This document shows positions 23,901 through 38,900 of a DNA stretch of 64,000 bases, piece after piece. The DNA is from Silene conica (taxonomy: Eukaryota; Streptophyta; Magnoliopsida; Caryophyllales; Caryophyllaceae), in assembly GCA_029255685.2 (NCBI GenBank), contig CM055315.2, positions 30,943,501 to 31,007,500 of the forward strand, read 5' to 3'. A program made the position numbers and the translations under genes. Below the pieces are notes generated by a model. That model was not told the DNA's origin and did not search any database. It saw only the letters and a program-made list of their open reading frames with translations. The number at the start of each line of letters is the position of its first letter. Position 1 is the first letter of the stretch.

Positions 23901-26900
23901 TTACCTTTTTTTAGGTTTTCAGTTGTATTTTAGCCAAATGTATACATATTTGAGACGGAGGGCAAGGACGAAGTATGCATAAGCAGTTTTAATTATAATT
24001 ATCAAGGTAGTGACCCGAACTTATATGACCGCCCGAGACTCGGCCCGCCCGACCCGTATTGCAGGCCTAAGTGTGCATAATCATCAATTTTTACCCATAT
24101 ATGAAAAAAATTATACCAACTTAATAATACATGTATATCCGTTTTTTTCATTAATATTATCCTAGTATTTAATACCGTCTTAATTTAAGTCGACTCTCAC
24201 AACAAATTATAATGAGGGGAATAGAAAAATAAAGGGTTGTGATGATATAGAATCAGAGACATATTTAAAGGTTAATCTACCCATCATATTGAACAGTTTG
24301 GAGGACGGTTCGATTGTTTGTAACAGAATGTAACTTTGCCGCGGAATGTGTTATTTTTAGTGTTTTTGAATAATTCGAACGAAATAAATAAAAGATATGG
24401 ATTGACTATCTCTCCTCCCTCGCAAGGAATTTGATCAACCCACAACTACACTCAACCTCGCAAGATCGAATGGATCTTATCCCACCCTCGCAAGAATGAA
24501 ATAATAACAATAACAACTCGCAAGCAATTAGAACTTAACAAGAATCCTTGTATTAATCTCTCTCAATGTTTTGAATTCCTGAAATAGGTTACCAATGTAC
24601 CGTATTTATACTACCTCATTAATAAATAATTAATTAGGAATAAGAAAACTAATTTACCTAGGTTTAGGAGTGCAATCCTTCCCAAACTCTTATTAACTAA
24701 TACTACTACTAGTAGGAAAAACAATAATTTCCCAATCTTTATTTGGAAACTAATAACTAACCTTAACAAACAGCCGCTTGCTTGCCTTGCACGCCAACCA
24801 ACTGCTCGCTCTTCACGCCACCTTGCTCTCAAGTGATGCCACCCTATGCTTGTAGCCAGCCTCCCTGCTTGAGCTGCTTCTGCTTCAGCTAGTGCTCATG
24901 CATCATTTGAAGTGTCTTAAGTTAAGACCGTATTAAGCAAGACATACTATCAAAAAATAATCTCCATTTTTTGACATTAAAGAGTAAAATTTCATGTCAT
25001 TTGTCGATCCATTTTAACACAAAATATTTAAAAAGAAAAACACAGACGCTGAGCAGTTAAGGAAAAGTAGGGTACGTAATTGGCTTGCATTATAGTCAAT
25101 GATTTCAATGAACACCAAAAGAAATTTTCTAAGTCAACTATGTGAAATTATATTACAAGGTACAAAATTTATTAATGAAGTAGATTATCTATCTGATGTA
25201 TAGTTTATGAACTTTATAATAAAAAATTTGAGTTGTGTTTTAAAGATTATGAAATATCTAAGTTTGTTATTTAAACATTATGCTCAAAAAGTTACAATAT
25301 ATCTCAAAAACATTACATATAAGCTCAGTTAGATTTGCGTTTTGTGTTTTGTGTTTTGACAGAAAAAAAATTAAAATGTTACTTATAAACTTCAAAGAAC
25401 TCATAAAAAGTACACATAAGCTTAATTAAAATTAAAAATTAAAAGTTAGGCCTATGTTCCTTTTTTTCAAAAGTAGAGTGGCAAAATAATATTAGAACCT
25501 ACAATTCACATTTATATTTTTTATATCTTAAAATTAAATGATAAATGTAAAAATATTAATTAAATTCGTTGATGAAAGTTATGATGAACAAATACCTTGA
25601 AAAAATTTACACCGTTCTGAAAAGGTATAACATGATATATGGATAATATTTGTATAAATCAACTTAGCGATGTGAAATTTTTTCTTCAAAATTCATTTCT
25701 TATAAAAAATTAATTGCAGAAATTGATGTATGAATATGACGTTAGAAGCTAAATGTATTTTGGGAAAATATAATTTTAAAAAATGATAGGACAATTTTTT
25801 TTGGAAGGTAATAATCTAAAATGGCAATATTGAAAATTAATATTTATATGCTTCTTTAGTGTTTGGATTAGGCGGGAAAAAAATTTAACGGTAGCGTGAC
25901 ATGTGTCAAGTTTAATGGATAGCGGTTCTTCTTTTATACTTATATATAGATATAGATATTAGCACCAGGTGCAAACAATTTTTTTAAGCTAACGTTCACC
26001 TCAAAATCCAGTCTGTGCGAAGAAAAAGATTGTTTGCATCCAGCCTCTTGAGTACAAAAATCTTCAAAATACACTCTTCTTAAATTGAGGGCGTATATTT
26101 TCTCTAAGTATATATATAAAAAAATCACAGTGATATCGAGGGTTTATATTTTGATAACTCTTGAAAGTGCAGCACTAAGGGACACATTTTCATGTTGGAG
26201 TTGAGAAACATAGGCAAAATTCTTGTCTATCTCAAAATCCTTAGACAACATTGATGTCAACATTGACATTTTCATTTAAATCGAAAATTACAAGGATCTT
26301 CTTGCATGCTCGCTTACTATTGACAGATGGAAGAACCTATTTCAATTTTGATCTTTTAGAGAATAGAGATGCTAAATCTCTTTAGGCCAAAATTGTTATC
26401 TTGCTCTTTTTCTGCCTTTGCAGCTTGTCTGTTGGACTATGGCACTCGTGATTAGCTAATATCAATGATACAATTCTCTGTCACCGACCTGTTTATCTGT
26501 CACTGACATATTTATTCATGATTCATGCCAATGCTTGTGAAACAATGCATCTGCTCACTTACTTTTCGACACTGCGCTATTGCATATGCTCTGCTAGCTT
26601 GAGTGATTCAGTAATGGTTGTTAGCAACGGCTGTTGTCGGATGAGCCGTAATGAAAAATTGCATGGAGAAGATTTCTTATTGTCTGACTACTACTTCACA
26701 ATATAATAAAAGTAGATGTCTCGTACCTTTGATGATGCATAACACTTGTATCTTTGAAGTTGGGTGATTTTCGTGGCTGTTAGTGTAATGCTGCTGTCTT
26801 CATATGTATTTAATTTCCAATTCAGGTAATCAGAAATCAGTTTCTCAAATTGCTTCATTGTTATGCAGAGATTGTCTCCAGATATGCCCCTACAACTTGC

Positions 26901-29900
26901 TTCAGAGACTATATTAAGAATGGTCAGAGCTCGACTTCATCACCATCTTCAAGGGGAAGTATGTCTCACCAAACTTTTTTATCATGTTGATATGTTTATG
27001 CATTTTATTGTGTGAAAATTGTCCTAGGCTTCACCCTCCATGAACGTGTGGGGTTTTATGGAACTTGGTTTTTCTGAAACTGAGATAACAGAACAGTCCA
27101 AATACCACTCCCTTCATACTTCATATTTTCTTCCCACTTGTCTTTTCAGGAAAATTCTTCATTTTTCTTCCCCCTTCTCTCTTTCTTTTACTCCCTCAAA
27201 TTATTTCAGTTTAGCTGGCCACTTTTTGTGAGGGGAAAGCTGGCCAATGAGGGTTAGAATGGAGGGAGTAATATTCTTTTTGACAATCTTTCTTATTACT
27301 ATACTATTATTACTAAAACTGCTGTTTATTGATGCCCTTAAACTTTTCAGTATTAATAATCTGAAGCTATACTGTAATCCCCTCACCCTGATCTACTTAC
27401 TACTTCTAACAGACCACCACCAACCATGTTCTCCAATCCCCACGTCCTTCAACCATCCTCCATCTCTTACCAGCTTCTTTCTCCAACCATCACCATTTTC
27501 GACTTCTTCCTTCTCTGACCGCAACCTTCCGTCTCCATCCTCATTATCTTCCTTTGATCTCTCCCTCTACCTTTTAGGTTGCCCTCATCACCTTCCATCA
27601 CTAGCGACGCCCGCCTTTTCGTCAGGAGCTTTAACTTCCAAGTATTGAGTAGTTATTTACTTGTTTGGCCGGTGGCTTGGTGTGTTTTTGATGGTGATTT
27701 TGAGTGTGGGTGGTCATTTTGGTGATTGAAGTCGGTGTGGTGGTGGGTAGTGGGTCGGAGGTTGTTTGGTGGCGTTGTTTGTTCAGGGGTTAGACATGTT
27801 TTATAATTGCGGGATCGTTCGCAATTGCGGTTGTGGTTGTGGTATAGCTAAACATGTCACAACCTAACTCGACCCGAAAACTGATCACCGACTATAACCC
27901 GACCTCGACCCGTATGTAACCCGTAAATAACCCGGTTTTTTCAACTCGAACCCGGAAGATATCCGAACCCGTTTTAACCTGCCGGTCAAAACCCGACCCC
28001 CAACGCGTTGACCGTTGGGTCCAGAGGTATATATTTTTTTAAAATACACAATGTTATTGATAACTTATAAATTTTTAGGGAAAAATAGGTATAAATGTGG
28101 TATGTCACGGCAGAAGCTCGTGACATAAACCACATATCACGTCATCACTTCAAAGTGTGTGTCATGTCGTCACTTTTACCGTAGTACGTCGAATTACATT
28201 CCACGTCAGCACCGCCAACTCATCACCTCGTACTACATGTCACGTCATGGTCGTCATCAACTCGAAGTGTGTGCGTCACTTTCATCCGTAGTACGTCAAA
28301 ATTGCATTCGAAGTCAGTACTCCGGGCTTATCATTCCTTTGGACCACATGCCACGTCACCACCTCGATCACTTTCATCGTGTTACGTTAAACCTCACCCC
28401 ATGTCAACACTACCACCTCATCACCTTAGATCACATGCCACATCATCATATTTGCGTCTCATTGTCGTACTTAGCGAGGGTAATGATGTTGACATTCAGG
28501 GTGACGTTGGTGGTGGCGTGATGACAATTAAGTTGACTAAGACGAACAAGAGAAGAGAAAACGTATAAATGGTAAGAATTACGATATAAAAGAAGTTTTA
28601 AAAGTCGTAAGAAAAGGATGTTTATCGACCCACTTCTCACCCGAACTCAACCGAAACCCGTATATTCCCGACTCGTAATTTACCCGACCCGAAATACACT
28701 GACCCGTATTACCTGACCCGAAATACACCTTACCCATATTTTATCCGAACCCAAACTATTCAACCCATAACCCCGTGTCCTTGATTACAACCTTAGGCTG
28801 TGGCGTTTTTCAAAATATTTTCTAGATATTTTGTTGTATATTGTGTATTTCGCAAGTTATGATGAAAATTAGGGTTTTTTATTTACTTATACCTTGAATA
28901 ACTCACTTTTTAAAATCTTATACCAAAGATAATTTTTTTTAAAATCTTATACCTAAAATAATATTTTCATTTCAAACTTTATACCAAATCTAAAAAAAAA
29001 GCCTTGAATTGACGATCAAATTAGTTGGGGAAAAATCGTTAATTTAGGGCTCTTTTAAAAGATTTGGTATCAAGTTTGGAAGAAAATTTCATTTTAGGTA
29101 TATGATTTGAAAGAAAAGTTATCTTAGCTATAAGTTTTGAACAAGTGAGTTATAAAAGGTACTCCCTCCTATTCTTCTTTCTCTTATCTTTGTTGGTGGA
29201 CACAATACTTTAATAAAATAGGAATAAAAGAGTTATGTGGGAGTTGGAATAGGAGAGAGGGATGAATAAGTATGAGTTAAATTATGAATTATGGGCCACA
29301 AACAAAAAAAAATGAATAAAATAGGAGTAAAATGAATAAAATAGGAGTAAAAAAGTTCGGTGGGTTTGGCGATAGGAGAGAGACATGAATAAAATATGAG
29401 TAAAAATTTCCAAAATTAGAAAGAAAACGAAAACCTGAATAATCGATTTAAGGAAATAGGGAAGAAAATAGTGAATAAGAGGGAGTATGAGTTATCAAAA
29501 AACCCTTAAAATTAGGGTATCGCTTTTTCACATACAGAATTTACTCTTTTACGTATGCCTTTTAAACCTTTATCCTCATTATTTTTTTCAATCTCTCACC
29601 AAATTGATTTTTTCTCTTCCTTCCCCATCTCTTTTCACCACAAACACTACCGACTCCGGTCAGTTTACGTTCAACTCCCCTTGATCTTGTCACCAACCCA
29701 CCTCTAATGATTTTTAAAAAAATAAAAAATAAAGAACTTAGCCAACACTCATGTCTCCTGGCTCCCCACCTACTAGACAACCTGACCACCGTCCCCTAGC
29801 CCCCTAGCCGTGGTACCACCGGACCACCACTTATCCCCGTCCCAAGCCTCCATGCACCGACAAAGTAGCTTCCACGCCCATCGAACTACCAAGAACCGCC

Positions 29901-32900
29901 CCCGCAAGCACCACCCTCACGTACCACCCTTATCACCACCCTGATGCACCAACCACTAACCGCCGCTCACGACAGAGTAACACCGTCGACCATCCTAAAC
30001 ACAAAAGTCCACCAACCCTCAACCTAATTGATAATCAATTTACTAATGGACAAACCTTAATTTTAAACAAAATAATTGATTAATAGGTTATTAATAATTG
30101 TTAAACAAATTAATTACTTCACTACTTGACAAACTTGAAGAATTATAATCCAATATTGAAGTTTTAAGAACAAGTAGATTTAGTTTTAGGGGAAAATATA
30201 TGTAGAAGGCTTAGTTTGTTTTGATTTAGGAGAAGGGTATGATATGGAAAATTAATGAAAAAATGTATGTGAAAGAGTAAAGTCCGTATGTAAAAAAGTA
30301 ATTCCGTAAAATTATTAAGTATGGTCATTGACCAATACTCCTATCCACACCAAAGGTAACACTTACCTTATTTGGTCCATCCAAACCAAATTCCCCATTC
30401 CATTTTTGGTTAAATTTTCTTACCAAAGACTCTCATACACCCTCCTTATTTACACCCTATGCCATTATGTTTTGTTACCCACTCAACCACTTTATTTACA
30501 AGTGGACCCTTCTTAGTTGATAGAGTTACCCTTGCTTTTTCCACTTTTCATTAAAATTTGTGCCCATGCCCATGTTGAGCACTATGCAACCGTGGTTTTC
30601 TATGCAAAGCTTGGTCAGTACAAATTACTAAACCCAATTCCGATTCACGCTATCAATCGGTCGTCTTGGCCAAATTTTTTTCCCTACTTTTAATTTACCA
30701 AAGGTAAGCCTGGTATCACACTGACATCTTGATGTTTGCATCATATACTGGAAAGGGATAGTGAATCACATATTTTCTTCATTGCGGGTGTGCTTATGAT
30801 CTCCCGGGATAGATTGTACTTCTAGAAGAGAGCTTGTTTTGTTCTTTGGTCGGTTTCTGTCAAATTAAATTTGTTTGGGATGTGTTGTATGAAAAAGGTG
30901 GAGAGGCCTTGGAAAGGTGCAGTTTAGCTGTATTTGGGGTGAAAGATTCATGGTTTTTTCCTAGGTTGTCATTCTTGGAAATCTGTTTGAGGGAGGGTTG
31001 ATTTAAAGCTCACTTATGGTTAAGGCGACGAGGTGTTTAAAGGAACGCCATCGCTCTCCTCCGAAAATCACAAGTAATACTTGTCAAATTGTCATGTATT
31101 TTCTGTGAAAACTGAAAACTTTTTATCTTTTTCGAACATTATTTTCTTTCCAAGTTTTTTCTTTGATAAGAAAAAATGTATTTATGATGTATCATTCCAA
31201 ATGTCAACTGTGTCAAGCTCTTGAGTTTAAGGCTTTCTAAAATTTTGTCTACTGCTCAGTTTGAGTGAATCTCAGTCTCGTACGTTGGTTTTATGCCCAA
31301 AATTATTTAAGAAATAAGAGGTCCTTATTTTGCAAGTCCATTCAGCTCTCCTTAATTTGAATTTGCTTATGTGACTTCCATTTATCATGAGTGCGTGAAA
31401 AGATCGTGCTCTCCAAGTTTAGCTAAATTGTTACGAAAATCTGTTTCCAGATTGTGCATAGTCTTTCCCTTGCCGTGGATATTGATGCAAGGCTTGCAAG
31501 ACTGGAAGAGAGATCACGCTTTGTTCAAATAAATGATGAGAGCTTGTGTGATTCCTGCCACGCTCGTCTTGGGACAAAACTGTTTGCTATGTACCCTGAT
31601 GATACTATTGCTTGTTACAAGGTTAGTCGATTTGTCTATGCTAGTTACCTTCACATGTACAACGGGTAAACTAAAAACCCAAAAAATTGATCATAGCAAA
31701 TCAATACGTGAGCAAAGAGTCAAAATGATTAGTTTGGGTTGCATTGGATTCAGACCTGACCAAGCCTAACTTGAATAGAATCGAAATTAAAAGAAATTCA
31801 TCATACAAACAATACCCAAACCCGAATGATACTCAACCGTTTTAGGTCAATTGGGGGACCCGAATTAAAAGACACTTATTTTCTCAGAAACACTCTCATA
31901 GTATTACAATAATTATTTAAAATGTGAAAAATATCATATTGATAATGAAAGATAATGCAAATGTGACCCATATCTTTTTCATGCAACAAAATAAGGTTCA
32001 AACTAATTCTCACCAAATGCAATTACCTGAATTGAACTTGTACAAACCCGAACTGTATGATCTACTCGGTTTACTCACGTGCACTAAACTCATTATACTA
32101 AATATGGGCTCATATGCCTTTTATCGGCCGACACACGTACATAAAGGTATGTGTACTGTCCTCTTTTGAAGTTGTTAGGATAAACCCGCTAAAGAAAGAA
32201 ACAAAAGTAAAAATCTTAATTTCTCGTCTCCCCATGTACTGCATACCCGTCTACTACACAAAAAATAAAAAATTATTCCATATTTGGTAGAGTTTTCATT
32301 TCCAGTGGTGCCAAAGACTTTCTATTCTCGATTTTGGATTATGATGAAATAGTTCAAAATGGCTCACTTAAGAGTCGTTTAAAATGATTTTCAATGCAAT
32401 TTTCATTATTGTTCATGTGTCAGCTTCTCCATTTTCTGTTTCGGTACATCCAACCTCCTACCTAGCCATTTGTGGGAGTTTTGAGGCGCTAGGGTAATTG
32501 TATTATTGTATTTCATGCTAAATAAACGAAGCATTTCCTTTGAAATGGTACTATAGACTCTAAGAATTTTGAATGTTTTATGCACCTTAGTCACCAGTTA
32601 GTTACGTGGCCTACTTTTTGTAAATTGTGTTTTGAGGAAAATGTGTGTGTGCGGTGGGGTGGGGTGGGGTGGGGTGGGGGGGAGGCTGTTTGGGCTCAAT
32701 CTTTCTCGTTTTATTATTAAACTAGTGTTGTTCGTGCCAATTCTAAAATAATTGTGCTGGTTTGGCGTCGTTTGTCATTGTCAATAGTTCTTGTGAAAGT
32801 TTCTAAAAGTGAGTTTGATTTGTTTTATTAAATTTTTCCATCATCAAAACATTCTTATATTTTAACTTATGTTTCTTTTAAGTCACTGTTATATCACATC

Positions 32901-35900
32901 TAAGTGCTCCTTTAAAAGTTTCTATTTCTCTTAACCTCACCTTGCCATTCTTTTCACGGCCCAATCTTAAATAGTTATGGTCTACTCGTATGACGCATCG
33001 TATTTCGCTTTTCTTGTTATTTGCTTGGTGAGGGTATACTCCCACATAATGTTATCCTTTCACTGTGGTATGTTTTTTCACTTTGGCATGTGTCACCATC
33101 ATTCTAAGATCAACATCATCCTTGTGGGTCTGTCCCTAGTTTATTAGTTCACAATGTGTAAGGTTTTTGTCACCTTCACTTGCTTTCTATTCCATTAATT
33201 TAACATGAAGTTTAAACTCCTTAAACTCATAATACTTAAATCATTGGTGGCTTTGTTCTACTCATTTGTAATAGTGTTTTGAACCTGCAATGACTTTTTT
33301 CTACTCAATTTCATTGCTCTCTTGCCAATACTCTTGAAATTCTCCATCAAACATTTGTCAATTCACTATATTAGACCTTCCTGATTCACCCTAACATAAA
33401 ATCAATATTGTCACCTCCTTTTGCTATTGTCTACCTCCTTTTGCAATAAAAGAGGTAATAGACCTTGAGAATCTTTACTCAAATCAGACGTTCTTCAATG
33501 TCCGAAAGTAATAATCAACTCACTAATATAATGTTAGCTCTTTCAAAATCAGAATCACTACAACGGTCTTTATTTACTTTGATCTTTACTTTATTAATCA
33601 CTTGATGACTTTGGTCAACTTAGTGTTCTTTTTGGTCTCACGCCAACTCTCTTGAAATAATGACTTTCTTTTACTTATTTTCAATGCTCTTTTACTTATT
33701 TTCAATGTCCCATGAACGCACAATAATGACTTTCTTTTTCTTATTTTCAATGCTCTTTTTGGTCTCACGCCAACTCTCTTGAAATTTGCCCTAGTCGTCA
33801 ACCCCTTTACCTTTATTTGACCCTTTGTCGCTCTCTTTTGCACAAAGTCACTGTAGTCACTTTTTTTTGCATTACTTCTATTTGGTGGGTATTTTAGAAT
33901 GATGGACTTCTATATTTCACTTTTACCCTTTTAGAGTGACTTACTTGACATTCAGGTTAACCTTCTTATTCCAATCATGTAAGTTATGCTCAATATGCCA
34001 TGTCTTTTTTACATCAATTTGTCTAATGATAAGTTGTATCTTGTTTTAAATTCGACTACCTATTTTTTTGAAGTAGTAAACAATTGAGAGGTTTACCATG
34101 CATGAAAATCGTCTTTGAGCTAATATGTGCTAATACCATCACATATAATATTGTTAATTAAGTACTGTAGGAAAGACTATGATATGGTGGGGGATACTTT
34201 GGTGGGACATTACTCCTACTTTTGCATCTCATTTATGTATTATGGACTCGACTTGTCGTGTTATCATTGGACTTTACACTTATCTTTTAAAATGCCACTT
34301 TAACAAAATAAAAAGATCTGGTAACAATATGTACAATTCGATCGAGAAACATTCGAGAAACATTGGTGCAATTAGGTCAATAGATTTACTGGTAGTTTGA
34401 GCAATTTTAGTTTGGGTAACTCAATTCTAAGCGTATTTTTGGTTATGTTGTGTAAGGAATGGTCAGTTTCATTAGAATCCCTAATGCTTTTAATATTTGT
34501 TATCATTTTGGGTTGACATTAACTAAAAACTATTTTCCTTTTTGTTATTATTAATGTGAAATATATAATTTCTTATAATTTTTTTAGGAACTAAAACTAT
34601 TATCTTATAATTTTATTGATATTTATTCAATAATTATTAACTTATTTATAATAAAATTTACAAAATTTAAAATAAATATATAAATTAGCCTTAGGAATCT
34701 ATAAAAAAATTAAATGTTTCAAGGTATAAAATTGACTATGGCCCATGATAGGCTTATCATGCACCTACCAAAGATAATTAACCCTAGGCTAGACTAACAT
34801 ACAAATAAATGTAGATAGACAAGTAGGGGTCGAACCATGAGAGACGGGGTGTAATTATTTCTAGATATGTGTAGAAGATTCTATCAAGTGTGTCACAAAT
34901 TTGGGATTGCTTGAGTATTGTGTAAACTAGATAAAACAATTATAAAATAAGGATGTAAACAATGATATAAAAACACTAGGGAGTTGGAGTCACACATGTA
35001 TATAAGAAAGTTAGTCATGCAATACATCGTCATTAGTTGATTATGTTTATAACAATTGCCTCTTGGCCGAGAGTTTAACCATACATTGATTTCCAACTAG
35101 CTCTCGCGTACATTGGAGCAATATAATATAGCATGCCATGATTCCATCCCGACTTTCGATCTTAAGATGAAAATTGTACAACTAACAATTATGACTACGA
35201 CTACCAATTAATCAAGTCTTATCTCATCTCTCGATCTTAGGATGAGAACAATGATCCACTAATAGTTATAGTCAATAATTGTATTTTAAATAAGTAGAGT
35301 AGCATGTATATAATCCAACATATGACAATGTAAAACTACTACTTTAACATGATTTTAACAACTAATCTACATGGCTTCCCCTCCCTAGTTAAGGAATTAC
35401 TGACACATGATTATTGAAATCATTCTAACAACGAAATGAATTATAATAAACATGGTAACGATATGTAATTGCAAATTGAAATATAAACTGAAAATGTAAA
35501 GAGATTAAAGGAATAGAAAATATCAAACTATGGGAGAGAGAAAATTAGAATTTGAAGAACAAGAGAAAATAAAATCCGGAAATTGCTTGCATAAACTTTG
35601 AAGAATTCTTAAAGAGATTACAAAGCTAAATAAAAGAACTAGGTTTCGGGAAAATAAACTTAGGATAAATTATTTGATGATGTTTAGACGAGAAAACAAG
35701 AGATTATATAACAAAAGAGGAGGAAAACAAAGCGTCGTGAGCTTGGTTGCAACGACCACTGACCACCGTGGAAGCTCACCCCTACCGTGGTGAGAACAAA
35801 AGTCCTCGTACTTCTTAAAATTCTTTATTTTTATTCGACATTTATCACCCCGGATGATAGGGGTGACCATATGGGCTGATAACATCTGACCAATTTTGAC

Positions 35901-38900
35901 TAAAACTCCAACAAAACATGACTTCTTCAATCAACTAGCAACCACATACTTTTATTCCTCGGGTTGCTTGAAATGCCCATAACACCCCTCCATGACCTAT
36001 ACTCGTCTCTCTTAGCCTCGTGATCCGTGGTGAATGCAAATTTGTTAGAAAAAATCGCTCCATTTCCTACAAAACATGATGAAGCATGCAAGTCACCTAG
36101 AACACGAAATTGACTCATAAAACATTTTATAAAAGCGCAATTAACATGAAAATGCGAGCCACAATAGGGATAAAAAGCATATAAAAATACGACACATGAG
36201 CACATGTAAAATCAACAAACATGATTTATCCATCTTTTTTACATAAACACCGTTGAGGGTTTTGTGTCACTTCTAAGGTAAATTCTTTGATTTATTTCTA
36301 TTCGAAGAGAATTAAGAAGCTTTTATCAAAATAATGTTAGAAAAATAAAACATTTATTATTTTGGGTTGGGAATAGAAGTAATTGTCAAATTGGGGTTTA
36401 AGTAGGATTCCCAAAACTAATTGTCAAATTGGACATTCCTAAACCAAACCCCAATTCCAATACTCCTCACCCCACATCTCAATTTTTATTTTCTATACAC
36501 TCCTCCCACCACACCACGTCACCCACAAGCCACAACCATCCACCCCAGAGAATCATCACCCTCCTCCATCACGGGCCACGGCGTATCCCCAAGCTTGCAC
36601 CATCCACACTCGCCACCACCGATCACGTCCTACAACTCCTGTGGTGGTTCGAATTCGGTTGTCGCGTGCGAAAGAGATGGAGATGGAAGGAACGAACCGA
36701 TGGTTGCCATGGTGATTAATTTGCGGCTTGCTTGGTGTCAAGGAAAACGAGTTGTTTTGATGGTTGGTATTGGTGTGACGGAGTAGCTGGCGATGGTCAT
36801 GGTAGTGACGGGTGAGATTGGTAACGCCTTAATGGGGCTCGTTTAAGGTTGAGCCAGGGTGGCTAGAGTGTTGGTTACACCTCAGATGGTGGGTGCGTGA
36901 GTTGTGATGTGGCACGACAATAGGATCATGTTGCGGCTTAACTACTAGTATAACTAGGACTAGCTTAACTAGGACAACTGAGTTCTATTGACGGAACAGC
37001 GAGGTTGTGCAGGCAAAGGCGAGAAAGAAGTGGCGGTGAGATAGTGATAGGCTGGAGTAATGAGATAGATGAGAGCGAGGACAAGATTGAGTTTTGATTT
37101 GGGAATGTCCAATCCTAGTTGGACACCAATTTGTCAATTATTTTTGTTTCCAATCCAAAATAACAAATATTGCCTCCTACCCACAAATATTGTCCCATTG
37201 TCCATTTCCATTTATTCAGTAAAGTGTCCCATTGTCCATATTTAGTGACTTTTTTACTTGTTTCTTTACTATTTACCGTTACCAAATTCCATTTATTACC
37301 CACCCACTCATTATCCAATGACATAACACACTCTCTCCAATCTACATACCCTACCCAACCAAAATATTAAACAACTAATATCTCATAAATTTGGTACTTT
37401 CTTAACAATGGGACAATATTTGTGGGTAGGAGGGAGTATTTTATATTTCAACATAAATTTGATAAAAGATTCGAGAATTAAACTTTTATAATGAAACAAA
37501 TTCTAAAAAAGTACAAATAGTATTATTAATAATCAAAAGTGAAGAAAAGTATATAAAAGAACACAAAAAGTCAAAAACTTAAGAGTCGATCTCTGAATAG
37601 CGTTAATGAGAAATCTCTTACATGATAAGACGAAGGACTAATTTAAAGTCTATTTTTCATGTTATTGGAGAAGAAGTAATTCACCATATGCCTATCTTCG
37701 TGTAATGTTTTTTCAGAGAAAAATGCGAAAGAAAAGGAAAATATGTTTTACATTTTACATGGAACAATGATAGAGAATAACCCATATTCTATTTTATTTT
37801 TTCTTAAAGTGAATAAACCATAACAAAGATCACCCAAATAGGATTAGACATCCATTTGTATATAAACATTGCAAGGTATAATTAACTGTATAAATATTTG
37901 TGCTTTTCTGAGCTAATTCAAAACTCATATTTCTAATGTATAAAAGGATGAAAATTAAGTACTTTCTAATAATGTTCTATTCTTTAAAATAAAACTCAAT
38001 TACTTTATTGTAAAGCTTAGATTCTACATTGTACAACTAGTACAATCGGTGACCGGTGGTATAATCTATGAATTACAAAGATAAATATTTGCTATTAAAT
38101 CTTTGTAAAAGCAAGCAATGGTAGATACAAAGTATATAATTTATTCATGTTTTCTCCTATTTTTGTTTGAATCAAAGACGATGTATATGAGTTTCTTTTT
38201 GGGTATTATTTTTCCCTTTTATTTTATTGTCATTAAGTCATTAATTTTTATCTGTTGCGTATAGGTTTTTAATTCTTCTATCATATTTTCCTTTTGTTTT
38301 TATTGTCATTAATACCTCAATTCTTTTTTATCACTTTTTTCTTAGTTATCAAAGTATTCATATGTATACAAATACGAATATTAAGTAATAATCGTCTAAT
38401 TCTAATATATAAGTTAGAAGAAATTAATAATTTTTAAATATTAAGGACACAAATATTAAAATTAAATTAATAGTTTAATAAGAAAATTCTAAATAATTAA
38501 TTATTTTATATTTTTAATAGAATATTGTAAATTTAATTTTTTATTTCTATTAGGAAAATTTTAAATAATTAATTATTTTCTAATTCTATTAGAAATATCA
38601 TAAATTTAATTTTTTTAATTGTAATAAAAATATTGTAAATAGTTAATTATTTTCTAATTCTATTAGGATATTATAAATTTAAAATTTATTTTCAGTCTTT
38701 GGAGATTAACACGTCGCTCGAAAAAAATCTCAAATATATATTTATATTGATTGATTGATTGATTGGGTTTGAGGAAATAGAAGGATCCATTTTCCATTGA
38801 AGAGCTAAATTAGTTGTTTAACGGGAGTATAGAATTTGAAGTAAAACACCATTAATCCATTCCCTTCTTATCCCTTCCTTTTTTATTCCTTGGGAACTTT

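Larger units (their letters stand above)
22501..26868 (+). other. VPS3-like intron 11
   Basis: This 4.4-kb intron holds a reverse RTE tail (22533-22660) and a 2.3-kb reverse Helitron (23681-25956) that itself contains a TIR-flanked 760-bp insert. 22660-23680 and 25957-26868 show no recognisable feature. Confidence 0.75.
26959..31450 (+). other. VPS3-like intron 12
   Basis: This 4.5-kb intron holds a 78-bp Stowaway remnant (27191-27268), an ACCCG-rich element with degenerate repeats (27844-28790), a foldback MITE (28888-29159), a Stowaway MITE (29162-29485), a larger TIR element (29520-30307) and a MITE piece (30338-30560). 30560-31450 shows no feature. Confidence 0.75.

Noticed and set aside
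34720-36240. Possible LTR-element leader or LTR in intron 13
   Set aside because: The style (repeated TCGATCTTAAGATGAAAA phrases, no frames) suggests a repeat, but I found no paired LTR, primer site or domain, so it was not called.
36421-36786. Overlapping open frames in two phases
   Set aside because: They lie inside a GC-richer TIR element, are rich in His/Pro/Ser, and match no family I know. Composition explains them.
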